64,000 bases of DNA. Source: Methylocystis rosea. Lineage in GTDB: Bacteria > Pseudomonadota > Alphaproteobacteria > Rhizobiales > Beijerinckiaceae. Location: the NCBI RefSeq assembly GCF_003855495.1, contig NZ_CP034086.1, positions 434,001 through 498,000 of the forward strand, read 5' to 3'. The notes beneath the pieces were generated by a model. It saw only the letters and a list, made by a program, of their open reading frames with translations. It made no database searches and was not told the DNA's origin. A program made the position numbers and the translations under genes. Below, in pieces: positions 19,746-28,435 of the stretch. The first letter of the stretch is position 1, and every line of letters starts with the position of its first letter.

Positions 19746-20312
19746 CTATTCCGCTGGAGGGGCTGTCGTCTTGCCTTTTGCCGGTTTCGCCGCCTTGGCG
19801 GCAGGCTTCGTCGTCTCCTTGGCCGCTGGTTCGTGGGCTGCGGGTTTCGCGGCGGCAGGCTCCTTCGCGTCCGGCGCGGGCGCGGCCGTTTTGGCGGCAG
19901 GCTGTCCGGCGGGCTTGGCGTCGGCCGCCGGCTTGGTCGGGCCGGAGACTTTCGTCCAGGTCTCGCTTTGGCACAGGAACGAGACCAGGCAGCCGGTCAT
20001 CGTCAGCGTCGTCGGCGAGTCGAGCGCGATCTTGCCGATGTAGGTCTTGCCGCTTTCGGGATCATTGATCTCGCCCTCCCAGTGGTTGGGCGTTGTTTTT
20101 GCGGCGTTGCGCAGGACCTGAGGCGCCGGCGAGCCATCTGGCATCGCCTCGATGCCCTTGGCGCAAAGCTTGCCCGAGCAGTCGTAGAATTCCAGCTTGT
20201 CGTTCGGATGTCCTTCGCGAACCCAGACGCCGTAAACGCTGTCGGCGGCGTACGCCGCCGTGGGGGCGCAGAGGGCCGTCGCCATCGCGATGCGTAGAAA
20301 TGCTTTTCTCAT
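19746..20312 (-). CDS. DUF2147 domain periplasmic protein with Ala/Pro/Lys-rich tail
   Basis: 188 residues from the ATG at 20312. The signal peptide (residues 1-23, ending AYA) is followed by a DUF2147 core of about 100 residues: VYGVWVREGHPNDKLEF, a cysteine pair around YDCSGKLC, and WEGEINDPESGKTY. The last 60 residues are a repetitive Pro-Ala-Lys tail of the kind that spans or binds the cell wall. The function of DUF2147 is not established. It lies 73 nt after the hpnN stop on the same strand and may be co-transcribed. The extra upstream frame to 20483 lies inside hpnN and is ignored. Confidence 0.8.
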   Translation of the reverse strand: MRKAFLRIAMATALCAPTAAYAADSVYGVWVREGHPNDKLEFYDCSGKLCAKGIEAMPDGSPAPQVLRNAAKTTPNHWEGEINDPESGKTYIGKIALDSPTTLTMTGCLVSFLCQSETWTKVSGPTKPAADAKPAGQPAAKTAAPAPDAKEPAAAKPAAHEPAAKETTKPAAKAAKPAKGKTTAPPAE

Positions 20313-20385
20313 GACGCGGGACCTCTGTTTCGGTTGCAATGAATACGATTCGCTCAACGTAGCGAACGGCGGAACGCCGACTCCG

Positions 20386-22980
20386 TCAAGCCACGTCCCC
20401 CGCATCCGTCGGGGGGGCGCGCGGCGGGCCAAGAAACGCCGGCACGATAATGAAGGCGGCGAGCAATGTGAAGAACAGCGCAATGGCGAGAAGTTGGCCC
20501 ATGCTCGCGGTTCCGGGATGGCTCGACAGGATCAAGCTGCCAAATGCGGTGCCCGTCGTTAGAGAACTGAAAAAGATGGCGCGAGTCAGGCTAGACGCCA
20601 ACATGTCGACGACGCCCTTTCGCCAAGCGATGACATAATAGATGTGGAAGGCGACGCCGACGCCGAACATCAGCGGCAGCGCAATGATGTTGGCGAAATT
20701 AAGCGACATGCCGAGTAAGTCTGCGGCCTGAAGGCTCATGATGCCGGCGAGAACCAGCGGGCCCAGCGTCAAGGCGACGTCGAGCGGATTGCGCAGCGCC
20801 ACCGCCAAGATGATGAAGATCGCGATAAAGGCGTAGAGTCCAGCTTCGAGAAACGCGCGCGTAATGGTCTTTTGCGCTTCCGACACGATCACCGGCGGAC
20901 CGCTCGCGTCCGGCGCGATGGCTTGCATCGCTTGGGCGAATTCGGTCATGACGACGCGGTCATTGCTGTCGCCTTTGGGCGTCACCTCGACGCGCACCAC
21001 GCCGGTGTCGGAAATCCAGTCGCGACGCAAATCCTCGGGCAGCGTGTCGATCGTCACGCGCTGCGCTTGCAGCGCCTGACGGATTTCGCCGAGCATCTTG
21101 TCGAAGCCGCCGAACACCGCCTGGCGCGCGGCCGCGCGCGTCTCCGGGCTCGCCTTGGCGAGAGCGTCGAGGTCGTTGGCGAAGCGCGTCACGGCCGGGA
21201 TGGGCTTCTTCGCCGTCGCGCGGCGCAGCGCCTTGGCGGCGTCCGTCAGCGCCTTGACGGTCTGGGCGTCGCTTGGCGGTGATTTCTGCTTGGGATTCAG
21301 CACGCCGCGTAATTGCGAAACCGCCATGTCGACGAGGGCGAGCTTGTCGTCCTGGTCCTTGGGGACCAATGAGTCGATCGAGTCGACGTGATCGACTTGA
21401 GGCAGCGCCTCGATCTTCTTTTCCAGTTCGCGCGCGGCGTCGATCGAGGGCGCGAGCACCTCGATCTTGTTCGGCGCCGTCTTGGGGTCCTTGGAGAGAT
21501 CAAGAAAAGTCGCGACCGATTCCACTTTCTGATCGCGCAGGTTCATCGGATTGGAGTCGAAGGTCAGATGCATCAGCGCCGGCATGCCGGCGAGCACGAC
21601 GATCGCCGTGGCGATCAGCACGAAGGCGCGGTGATGCGCGATCCAGTGGTCCACGGCGGCGAGCGAGGTCGTCGCGATCGGCACATGCTCCGCGCGCGGG
21701 CGCAGCAATTTGATCGCCGCCGGCAGGAAGGTGAGGGTCGCGATGTAGGCGACGATCATGCCGACGCCGGCGATGAGTCCGAGTTCCGACACGCCGCTGA
21801 ACGAGGTCGGCAGAAAGCAGAAGAAGCCCGCGAGCAGCGACACCGCGGCGAGCGTCAGCGAACTGCCGATGCCCCGAGTCGCTGAAAGCAGCGAGCGTTC
21901 GAGATGGTCGTCGCTGTGCCGTTCTTCGCGATAGCGGGTCGCGAACTGGATTCCGAAGTCGACTCCAAGCCCGATGAACAGCGCGGCGAAGGCGACCGAG
22001 ATCAGGTTGAAGCGGCCGATCATCAATATCCCAAGCCCCGACGTCATGGCGAGACCTGCGAGCAGGGTGGCGAGGACGGCGAGAATGAGCTTTGGCGAAC
22101 GCAGCGCGGCGAACAGAATGAGCGTCACCACGGCGAGCGTGCCAACGGTGTTCAGGGTCATGTTTTCCGAGATGGTGGCGAATTCGTCGTCCGCGAGCGG
22201 CACCTGACCCGTCAAGCGCAGCTTGACTCCGTGTTGTTCGTCGAGATGCAGGTCGGCCGCCGTCTGTCGCACCAGCCTGATCGCGTCGGCGCCCGGCTCA
22301 AGGTCGGAATAATTGACGACCGGCTTGGCGATCACGATGCGTCGCTTGTCCATTTCAGGCGCGGCGGGCGCGCTGCCGCCTGACGCCAGCAGCTTGCCCC
22401 AGTCGACCTCCGCCTGCTTTCCAGCGAGCGCCTGTTCAATCCCGGCGGAAAACTCCTCGACGCCGCTGATGTACATTTTCATCGCGCGGTCGCTGCCGGA
22501 AGCGGACTTGAAGTTGCCGACGAGCACGCTCGCCAGGCCGCGCAAACTTGGATCTTCGGCGAGCGGTTGGAGAACGTCGCGCTGACCGATCATCACGCCG
22601 ACATTTTTTTCGATGTCGGAGACCGGCAGGAACAGCAGGCCGTTCTTGCGGAAATATTCGTGCTCGTCCGGGCGCCATACGCGCGACAGGAGAGGCTTGT
22701 CCTGCAGCGCCGCGTTGAGCCGCTTCGCGGCGTCGTCGGCCTCTTCGCTGGTTTTGCCGTCGATGACGATGACGATGACGTCGAGGAGGTCCGGGAAGGC
22801 TTTGTAGAGCGCCGCTTCATTCTTTCGCCAAGGGATATCTGGCGAGAAAAGATTTCCGGTGTCAGTATCGATGGCGAACCGCTCAGCGGTGACATAAACG
22901 CCCCCCGCCGTCAGGCAGAGAGTGAACAAAACCACTGTCCAGGGCCAGCGGAGACAAAAGGCGACCAGCTTTTCAAGCAT
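20386..22980 (-). CDS. hpnN: Hopanoid transporter HpnN (RND/MMPL family)
   Basis: 864 residues with the two-repeat RND topology: a span near residues 14-31, a periplasmic domain containing DTDTGNLFSPDIPWR close to the start, a cluster of five spans around 270-420, a second span near 450, another periplasmic domain and a C-terminal five-span cluster. HpnN moves hopanoids from the inner to the outer membrane. The N-terminal DTDTxxLFSPDLPWR-like block is diagnostic of the hopanoid group within MMPL proteins. No other hpn gene is visible here, so it is away from the biosynthetic cluster. Confidence 0.88.
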   Translation of the reverse strand: MLEKLVAFCLRWPWTVVLFTLCLTAGGVYVTAERFAIDTDTGNLFSPDIPWRKNEAALYKAFPDLLDVIVIVIDGKTSEEADDAAKRLNAALQDKPLLSRVWRPDEHEYFRKNGLLFLPVSDIEKNVGVMIGQRDVLQPLAEDPSLRGLASVLVGNFKSASGSDRAMKMYISGVEEFSAGIEQALAGKQAEVDWGKLLASGGSAPAAPEMDKRRIVIAKPVVNYSDLEPGADAIRLVRQTAADLHLDEQHGVKLRLTGQVPLADDEFATISENMTLNTVGTLAVVTLILFAALRSPKLILAVLATLLAGLAMTSGLGILMIGRFNLISVAFAALFIGLGVDFGIQFATRYREERHSDDHLERSLLSATRGIGSSLTLAAVSLLAGFFCFLPTSFSGVSELGLIAGVGMIVAYIATLTFLPAAIKLLRPRAEHVPIATTSLAAVDHWIAHHRAFVLIATAIVVLAGMPALMHLTFDSNPMNLRDQKVESVATFLDLSKDPKTAPNKIEVLAPSIDAARELEKKIEALPQVDHVDSIDSLVPKDQDDKLALVDMAVSQLRGVLNPKQKSPPSDAQTVKALTDAAKALRRATAKKPIPAVTRFANDLDALAKASPETRAAARQAVFGGFDKMLGEIRQALQAQRVTIDTLPEDLRRDWISDTGVVRVEVTPKGDSNDRVVMTEFAQAMQAIAPDASGPPVIVSEAQKTITRAFLEAGLYAFIAIFIILAVALRNPLDVALTLGPLVLAGIMSLQAADLLGMSLNFANIIALPLMFGVGVAFHIYYVIAWRKGVVDMLASSLTRAIFFSSLTTGTAFGSLILSSHPGTASMGQLLAIALFFTLLAAFIIVPAFLGPPRAPPTDAGDVA

Positions 22981-23136
22981 TCCGTTTTTTCCCGCCTTCT
23001 GGCGTAAGACCTAATATGAGCGGGAACCGGCGCTCTTCGGTCGGGTTCCTCTATACAAGCGCGCTGCGCGACCACCAAGGCGGCTTACGCCGAAACCTTA
23101 ATGGCGACGCGATGCGTCAATTTGACGCCGCTGTCG

Positions 23137-24354
23137 TCATAAATACGTCAGCCACCAGAGATCGCGGCGTCGACGCTTCACCTCCGCAAACCAGCGGCAC
23201 AGCGGGTACAGCGCCAAAACAATCAATATCCACGCGACGTAAGCGCCCGCGAGCCCAACGCCGAATTCCGGCGGCGGCCCCCCGCTCTTTGCCCAGGCTG
23301 CGACGTCCTCCAGGGAATAGCCGCGCGCGAAGGTGAGCGCCAGCGCCGCGAGGGCGCCGACGTAAAGATGCAGGACATAAAAGAACAACGGCGTGCGGCC
23401 GAAGACCGTCAGCGCGTCGCCGATTCTTTTTCCGGCGCGCGCCAACACGGGCAGCGTCAACGCGGCGCCGCCAAGCGTCACCAAGAGATAGAGCAGCGAG
23501 GGCGGATATTTCGTGACGTTGAGAAAGGAGAGCAGGGTGAAGACGGAGTCACGCTGCACGCTCCAAGGCCGCGGATCGCCATAGAGATTGGAGAAGCGCA
23601 GCACGACAAAAAGCGCTAGCGCCGCGCCGCCAGCAAGATAAAGCGTGCGGTCGCGCAGTATCGCCGGCTTGAGGAACAGCGGCCCGAGTCCGTAACCCAG
23701 CGCGCCGACGCCGATCCAGGGAAGCGCCGGATAGAGGACGCCGCCCGGCACGTCGAAGGGCAGTTTGCCGGGCTCATGCAGCAGAGACCACCACGGTCCA
23801 AACGCGCCGAGGTCGGCGGCATGAATCCCATCGAGCAGATTATGGCCGAAGATGATCGTGACGCCGATAAGCAGCACAATTCGCGGCGACAGGCGCGAGA
23901 GGGCGGCGAGCGCCACGAGGCTGCAGCCGATCGCCCAAAGCGTCGATAGCTCGATTCGGCCCCAGCCCATGCTCCAGATCGGGCTTATGACGGCGGCGTC
24001 GAGCAAGATGAGCCATACGCCGCGCGCGGCCAGAAATCTCGTAAGCGCCGCGGGGTCTTTCACCTTCACGCCGTAGAGATAGGCGCTCACGCCGGCGAGA
24101 ACGGTGAAGGTCGGCGCGCAGAAATGCGTGATGAAGCGCGTGAAGAACAGAAACGGATAGGTGTGATCGAGATCGGTCGGCGAGAAGCGCATGACGTCCG
24201 CGTCGAAGAAATCGCGCATATGGTCGAGCGCCATGAGGACCATGACGAGGCCGCGCAGCCGGTCGATCTCCGGCAGCCGGTGCTCGTCATACAGCGGGTT
24301 TTGCGCGCCGCCTATCCGAGCCTGGCGAGGCCAGGAAACAGCTCCAGTAGCCAA
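23137..24354 (-). CDS. DUF1624 family polytopic membrane protein (HGSNAT-like acyltransferase)
   Basis: About 405 residues with roughly ten membrane spans. The family signature is near the N-terminus: RLPEIDRLRGLVMVLMALDHMRDFF, given here in part as LRGLVMVLMALDHMRD. The conserved DHxRDF histidine is present, related to the catalytic His of heparan-alpha-glucosaminide N-acetyltransferase. The first in-frame ATG lies inside this conserved block, so the true start must be upstream; a TTG at 24354, preceded by CAGGAG at 8 nt, fits and places the start inside ccdA (43-nt overlap). The acyl acceptor is unknown. It is probably co-translated with ccdA. Confidence 0.75.
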   Translation of the reverse strand: MATGAVSWPRQARIGGAQNPLYDEHRLPEIDRLRGLVMVLMALDHMRDFFDADVMRFSPTDLDHTYPFLFFTRFITHFCAPTFTVLAGVSAYLYGVKVKDPAALTRFLAARGVWLILLDAAVISPIWSMGWGRIELSTLWAIGCSLVALAALSRLSPRIVLLIGVTIIFGHNLLDGIHAADLGAFGPWWSLLHEPGKLPFDVPGGVLYPALPWIGVGALGYGLGPLFLKPAILRDRTLYLAGGAALALFVVLRFSNLYGDPRPWSVQRDSVFTLLSFLNVTKYPPSLLYLLVTLGGAALTLPVLARAGKRIGDALTVFGRTPLFFYVLHLYVGALAALALTFARGYSLEDVAAWAKSGGPPPEFGVGLAGAYVAWILIVLALYPLCRWFAEVKRRRRDLWWLTYL

Positions 24355-25040
24355 TAGGACATCTCCTGCACGCCGCCCGTGAGAAATGCGACGCCGGTGA
24401 AGACGAGCAACACGCCGACGACTTTTTCGACTTTTCCGAAATGCCGGCGGAAACGCGCAACGAAGGCGAGGAAGCGGCCGAGCGCCAGGCCGGCCCCGAT
24501 GAAAGGCAGACCGAGGCCGAGCGAATAGGTGGCGAGTAGAGCGGCGCCGAGCGGCACCGTCTCCTGCGTCCCCGCGACGGCGAGAATGGCGGCGAGGATC
24601 GGCCCGATGCAGGGCGTCCAGCCGAAAGCGAAGGCAAGTCCCATGACATAGGAGCCGAAAAGCCCCATGGGCTTGGCGATCTCGGCGCGCTTCTCGCGAT
24701 ACAGCAGGTCGACTTTCAGGAGTCCGATGAAGTGCAGGCCCATCAGAATGATGATGCCGCCCGCGACCCAGGACAGAATGTGCATATTGGCGCGCAGCAC
24801 GCCGCCGAAGGCGCTGGCCGTCGCGCCAAGCGCGACGAAAACCGTCGTAAAGCCAAGGACGAAGAGAATGGACGACAGCAGAATGTCGCGCCGCGCGGCG
24901 GAGCGCGTCTCGAGTTCGAGATCCTCCATGCTGACGCCCGCGAGATAGGTCAGGTAGGGCGGCACGAGAGGCAGGACGCAGGGGGAGAGAAAAGACAGTA
25001 GTCCCGCCGCCGCAGCAGCCGGGAATGTGACATCCGCCAT
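24312..25040 (-). CDS. ccdA: Cytochrome c biogenesis protein CcdA
   Basis: 242 residues, six membrane spans. It transfers electrons from cytoplasmic thioredoxin across the membrane to periplasmic thiol partners, keeping apocytochrome c haem-binding cysteines or other substrates reduced. The two redox cysteines are visible in conserved contexts: SPCVLPLVPPYL near residue 20 and FGWTPCIGPILAAIL near 138. A GxxxFxxG-rich first span and the proline-bounded motifs are normal. The last 43 nt overlap the start of the DUF1624 gene. Confidence 0.9.
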   Translation of the reverse strand: MADVTFPAAAAAGLLSFLSPCVLPLVPPYLTYLAGVSMEDLELETRSAARRDILLSSILFVLGFTTVFVALGATASAFGGVLRANMHILSWVAGGIIILMGLHFIGLLKVDLLYREKRAEIAKPMGLFGSYVMGLAFAFGWTPCIGPILAAILAVAGTQETVPLGAALLATYSLGLGLPFIGAGLALGRFLAFVARFRRHFGKVEKVVGVLLVFTGVAFLTGGVQEMSYWLLELFPGLARLG

Positions 25041-25108
25041 TAAGGCTCCTCGGTGGGTCGCTCGGCGCGTCTGCCACAGGGCGGGCCGGACCGCAAAGGC
25101 TTACGCAA

Positions 25109-25138
25109 GAAGAAGCCCCGCCGAAGCGGGGCTTTTCT
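25109..25138 (-). terminator. Rho-independent terminator after the Bax-inhibitor-1 gene
   Basis: A perfect 7-bp stem GCCCCGC (25115-25121) / GCGGGGC (25126-25132) with a 4-nt loop. On the minus strand it is followed by TTCTTCTT and preceded by AAAA. It begins about 20 nt after the stop of the gene at 25154-25921 and ends that transcript before ccdA. Confidence 0.8.
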
Positions 25139-25153
25139 CGGGCGGGCGCCCGT

Positions 25154-25921
25154 TTAGTTGTTGCGCTGGCCGAACAGGAACAGCAGCGACTGGAACATGT
25201 TGATGAAGTCCAGATAGAGCGAGAGCGCGCCAAAAACGCTCTTCTTCTGCGCGACTTCATTGCTGTCGCTGCTGTAATACATGTCCTTGATGTTCTGCGT
25301 GTCCCAGGCCGTCAGGCCGGCGAACACCAACACCGCGATGATCGACAGCGCGAACTGCAGGCCGGTCGACTGCAGGAACAGATTGACGAGGCCGGCGATC
25401 ACGAGCCCCCAGACGCCCATCACCAGGAAAGAGCCGAAGGCCGACAGGTCCCGCTGCGTCATGTAGCCGTAAAGGCTCAGCCCGCCGAACGCCGCCGCGG
25501 TAATGAAGAAGACGCGCGCGATCGATACGCCCGTGAAGACGAGCAGAAGCGAGGACATCGACAATCCCATCACCGCCGCGAAAGCGATGAAGAGGTTGCG
25601 GGCCGTCGCCGCCGAAATGGCGTTCGCGCGCGCGCCCAGGAAGAAAATGAACGCCAGCGGCGACAGAATCACCACCCAGCGCAGCGGCGTGGCGTAGAGC
25701 GTGTGGCCGAAGGACGTCAGTTCGATCGCGCCGGGCGCCACCCTGGCGACGGCGAGCATATAAACGCCGAGCGCGACGAGCCCGGTCACGGCCAAGCCCA
25801 ACGTCATATAATTATAGACGCCAAGCATATAGGCGCGCAGGCCCTGGTCGATCTCAGCCGTGGTCGGCCGCGCGACCCCGCGCCCGTAGCCGAAGCTGGT
25901 GTTGCGGTCGAAGTTGGACAT
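25154..25921 (-). CDS. Bax inhibitor-1 / YccA family membrane protein
   Basis: 255 residues with seven membrane spans. N-terminal AEIDQGLRAYMLGVYNYM is the typical entry to the TMBIM/YbhL family, and DTQNIKDMYY near residue 210 is the conserved loop before the last span. Bacterial homologues (BsYetJ, YccA) form pH-gated calcium leak channels or modulate the FtsH protease. The C-terminus FLFGQRNN is normal for proteobacterial members. Single-gene transcript with its own terminator. Confidence 0.9.
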   Translation of the reverse strand: MSNFDRNTSFGYGRGVARPTTAEIDQGLRAYMLGVYNYMTLGLAVTGLVALGVYMLAVARVAPGAIELTSFGHTLYATPLRWVVILSPLAFIFFLGARANAISAATARNLFIAFAAVMGLSMSSLLLVFTGVSIARVFFITAAAFGGLSLYGYMTQRDLSAFGSFLVMGVWGLVIAGLVNLFLQSTGLQFALSIIAVLVFAGLTAWDTQNIKDMYYSSDSNEVAQKKSVFGALSLYLDFINMFQSLLFLFGQRNN

Positions 25922-26379
25922 GTGTTCCTCTTGGTCTGTTTGGCCGTTCCGCGCTTCGCGATAGAGAAAGCGCTCCCAGCCTCGCGCTGAATATGGCTCC
26001 GCCTCAATTGGGTGGCAAGCTTGCCACTGATGAACTCTTGTTAAGGTGTTTTCACGACGGAAGGCCGGCGGAGAATATTTTTCTGATTTTGGTCAATTTT
26101 ATTTCGCGCTGCAACATACATTCTCCCCAGCGGCGTTCGTTTGGCTGCCGGCGATTCCAAGGCGCGCCGTGTGAAAAGACGGCCGCCATGTTGCGCACCG
26201 CGGAAACAGCGGCCGATTGTCGCACCCTTGCTGATGCGCCGGAATCCGCTAACATCAAGCCTCAGGCGTTGTTAGGAGCGACTCCCGAGCGTAAGCCTGA
26301 CGGGAGTGGTTTGTGCGGCGCGAAGGCAACATTTCTGAGAGTCGCGTGTTCTTGTCACACGAAGACCCAGGAGGTCATC
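25922..26379. other. Intergenic region, about 460 bp, with a stem-loop
   Basis: Divergent spacer between the Bax-inhibitor-1 gene and the membrane-anchored protein at 26380. An open frame crosses it in frame with that gene, but it looks non-coding in composition and has no family features. The stretch around 26060-26120 is notably AT-rich (ATTTTTCTGATTTTGG and similar) and is a plausible promoter area. A 7-bp inverted repeat, ACTCCCG (26281-26287) and CGGGAGT (26301-26307), lies about 75 nt before the downstream start. Confidence 0.4.
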
Positions 26380-27132
26380 ATGCGTGATGGTGGAAATCCG
26401 GAAGCGCATCCCGCGCCGGACGTGGGCGAAGATCGCTTCGCGCAGCGGAACGCTTGCCGTTTCGCTAGAGGCCTGCGCCTCGCTGTTTTATCGGCCGCGG
26501 CTGTTGTCGTGACGATGGTCGCCGGCGCGCCCGCTCCGGCAGAGGCGCATGGGCGCTTGGGGGCGGCCGAAGGCCGGTGCCGGCTCTTCATTGGGCCGGA
26601 CATCATGAATTTCACGGGCTATCTGCCGGAAGCGTCCAAGAACGAATTCTGCGAAGACATTCCCGCCACCGGGCCGATTATCATGGTTTTCGATGCGGAG
26701 CAGGAAGAGCTGCGCGACATGAAGGTCGAGCTGCGCATCGTCAAGGACATCGGCGGGGAGGAGAAAGAAAACCAGGATCTCCAGGCCGTCACTGTCGCCT
26801 ACCGGGAACCCAAGAGCTACCCGACAGGCACGATCAATTTCGAACATACGTTCAATGAGCCGGGCTATTTCGTCGGCATCGTCACGGTCACGGGCGATCA
26901 CGGTGAGCGATGGGTGTCTCGCTTCCCCTTCTCGGTGGGAAAGAGCTTCATGCGCGATCTGCCCGTCTATCTTACGCTCGGCCTCGGCACGATCGCCGCC
27001 TTCTTAATCTATCTCGTGCATCGCCGTCGTGACACGACGACCGCGGCTAAGGCGCACAAACCTCCGCCGCCGCCGCCGCCGCCGAGTGCGCCCGATGAGG
27101 ATCACGGGCCGGAGGCGACTCCGGCTGAGTGA
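26380..27132 (+). CDS. Periplasmic protein of unknown family, C-terminally membrane-anchored
   Basis: 250 residues from the ATG at 26380, which has a strong CAGGAGG site 5-6 nt upstream. A 30-residue cytoplasmic lead is followed by a hydrophobic segment (about 33-50) ending APAEA, so signal cleavage would leave His57 at the mature N-terminus. The periplasmic domain has two conserved-looking cysteines (C67 and C91, the latter in NEFCEDIP) and many acidic residues. A single span (about 193-211) leads to an arginine-rich stop and a poly-proline cytoplasmic tail (eight prolines near 227). I do not recognise the family. The His-first mature end plus acidic domain suggests metal, perhaps copper, handling, but this is speculative. 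Confidence 0.7.
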   Translation: MRDGGNPEAHPAPDVGEDRFAQRNACRFARGLRLAVLSAAAVVVTMVAGAPAPAEAHGRLGAAEGRCRLFIGPDIMNFTGYLPEASKNEFCEDIPATGPIIMVFDAEQEELRDMKVELRIVKDIGGEEKENQDLQAVTVAYREPKSYPTGTINFEHTFNEPGYFVGIVTVTGDHGERWVSRFPFSVGKSFMRDLPVYLTLGLGTIAAFLIYLVHRRRDTTTAAKAHKPPPPPPPPSAPDEDHGPEATPAE

Positions 27133-27160
27133 TGGCGCCTCGCGTAGGCGTTTGGGAATT

Positions 27161-27193
27161 GCGCCGGCGCCGATCGCGCCGGCGCATTTTTAG
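27161..27193 (+). terminator. Rho-independent terminator
   Basis: A long GC stem, GCGCCGGCG pairing with CGCCGGCGC around a short loop, followed by ATTTTTAG. It starts 28 nt after the stop of the gene at 26380-27132 and points rightward; on the other strand no T-run follows. It separates this gene from the convergent lytic transglycosylase. Confidence 0.8.
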
Positions 27194-27202
27194 TTTAACG
27201 GG

Positions 27203-28000
27203 TCACTGGTAGGCGCCGCCGCCGTCGATCTGGCGGCCAATCTGCGCAATCGCCTGCTGATAGACCGAAGCTGCATTCCACGCCTGGATCGCGCTGAAAT
27301 TGCTCTCGCCCGGCTGATAGCCGCCCCCTGCGCGCCAGCCATGGGCGTGAAGGAAATTCGCCGTGGCGTTGAGCGCCGCGGCCGAGTTGTCGAGATTGCC
27401 CCCGCCGCCATAGTTGAGGATGTTTTTCGGGAGGAACTGCGTCTGGCCAATTTCGCCATGCATCGAGCCGCGCGCGCTCGGCGACAGCGCGCCCCGATCC
27501 ACCAATGTCAGCGCGGCATAGAGCTGATCGGTGAAAAAGTCCGAGCGGCGGCAATCATAGGCCAAGGTCGCGACAGCCGACAGCGCGTGCTGATTGCCAT
27601 GCACCGCGCCAAATCCGGTCTCCATCCCCCAGATCGCGAGAAGGGGCCCCGGCGGCACGCCGTAGCGCTGCTCGATCTGGGCGAAGAGCCCGCCGTAGGA
27701 GCGCTTGAGCGCGCGGCCACGCGACACAATGGCCGAGCCGCCGCGCTTGGCGAGGAACTGGTCGAGCGAAAGGCGGAAACTCTTCTGGCCGCGATCGGCG
27801 GAAATCGTCGCCGCGTTGTAATGGGTGCCCATCAACGCGCTGATGCCGGCCTGACCTATCCCTTGGCCGCGCGCTTCCTGCGCAAATTCCTGCTTCCAAT
27901 TGTCGAAGCCCGCAGCCGAGCGTCCACACTGGGCCGCCAGAGCGGGATACGAGATTCCAACAAACGCGAAAGCAATCGAAAATTTGAGGACAGTCCGCAT
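27203..28000 (-). CDS. Lytic murein transglycosylase (MltB/SLT_2 family)
   Basis: 265 residues. A signal peptide (1-22, ending ALA) precedes a GH103-type domain that cleaves peptidoglycan glycan strands to 1,6-anhydro products. The catalytic glutamate is in IWGMETGFG (about residue 127); GEIGQTQFLP near 187-196 and the Asn/Trp-rich ALNATANFLHAHGW segment that follows are also diagnostic. It lacks a lipobox, so it should be soluble in the periplasm. It also lacks the C-terminal peptidoglycan-binding domain of longer homologues. Monocistronic. Confidence 0.88.
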   Translation of the reverse strand: MRTVLKFSIAFAFVGISYPALAAQCGRSAAGFDNWKQEFAQEARGQGIGQAGISALMGTHYNAATISADRGQKSFRLSLDQFLAKRGGSAIVSRGRALKRSYGGLFAQIEQRYGVPPGPLLAIWGMETGFGAVHGNQHALSAVATLAYDCRRSDFFTDQLYAALTLVDRGALSPSARGSMHGEIGQTQFLPKNILNYGGGGNLDNSAAALNATANFLHAHGWRAGGGYQPGESNFSAIQAWNAASVYQQAIAQIGRQIDGGGAYQ

Positions 28001-28435
28001 AGTCTGTTTCCTTTTGTTTAAATTTTTGGACTCGCTTCCGTCGTGGCCGTCAGGCGCGGCCGCTCGGCCGCCGCGGCGTTCCAGCTTCTGTCACCTCTTC
28101 CCGCTTAGCGAGAGCTTACCCCGAATGGCCGTTTCAGCGCCACCGCCACATGGCGCTTCCACACGGCGCGTTCACACGGAGCGTTCACATGGCGCTTCGT
28201 AAGCTCGGCATTGAAGGCCCTGCCGCAGGTGTTCTTGTTGGAGCGACGCTTGCGTTAGGAGGTCGTTCGAGCGCAGATTTCACGCGCCGCGAGCCTGGCC
28301 AGGGCGGAGTCTAGCCCAGGATCATTGACGCACGCCGTCAGTCAGCTAGCATCGATCATTCGTGTAAACCTCATGCGTTCCCGGATGATCATCGCTGCAG
28401 CCATGAGCGCAGGAGCGGAGCCGGTGAGTGGGGAT
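28001..28435. other. Divergent intergenic region with tandem repeats
   Basis: This spacer lies between the transglycosylase and the Ala/Pro-rich protein. It contains the 13-bp tandem repeat array described separately and no recognised gene. The promoter of the transglycosylase should be in its left part, where AT-rich sequence (TTTTGTTTAAATTTTTGG) lies just upstream of that start. Confidence 0.4.
28148..28199. repeat. Four tandem 13-bp repeats
   Basis: Four contiguous units: ACATGGCGCTTCC (28148), ACACGGCGCGTTC (28161), ACACGGAGCGTTC (28174) and ACATGGCGCTTCG (28187). Outer and inner pairs resemble each other most, giving an A-B-B-A order. A 13-bp period is slightly longer than one helical turn. 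They sit about 150 nt upstream of the transglycosylase start and 240 nt upstream of the rightward gene. They could be binding sites for a regulator or replication-slippage products. Confidence 0.7.

Noticed and set aside
25993..26379. N-terminal extension of the 26380 gene
   Set aside because: The extra 129 codons have no conserved pattern, cross an AT-rich promoter-like region and a hairpin, and would put the signal peptide far inside the protein.
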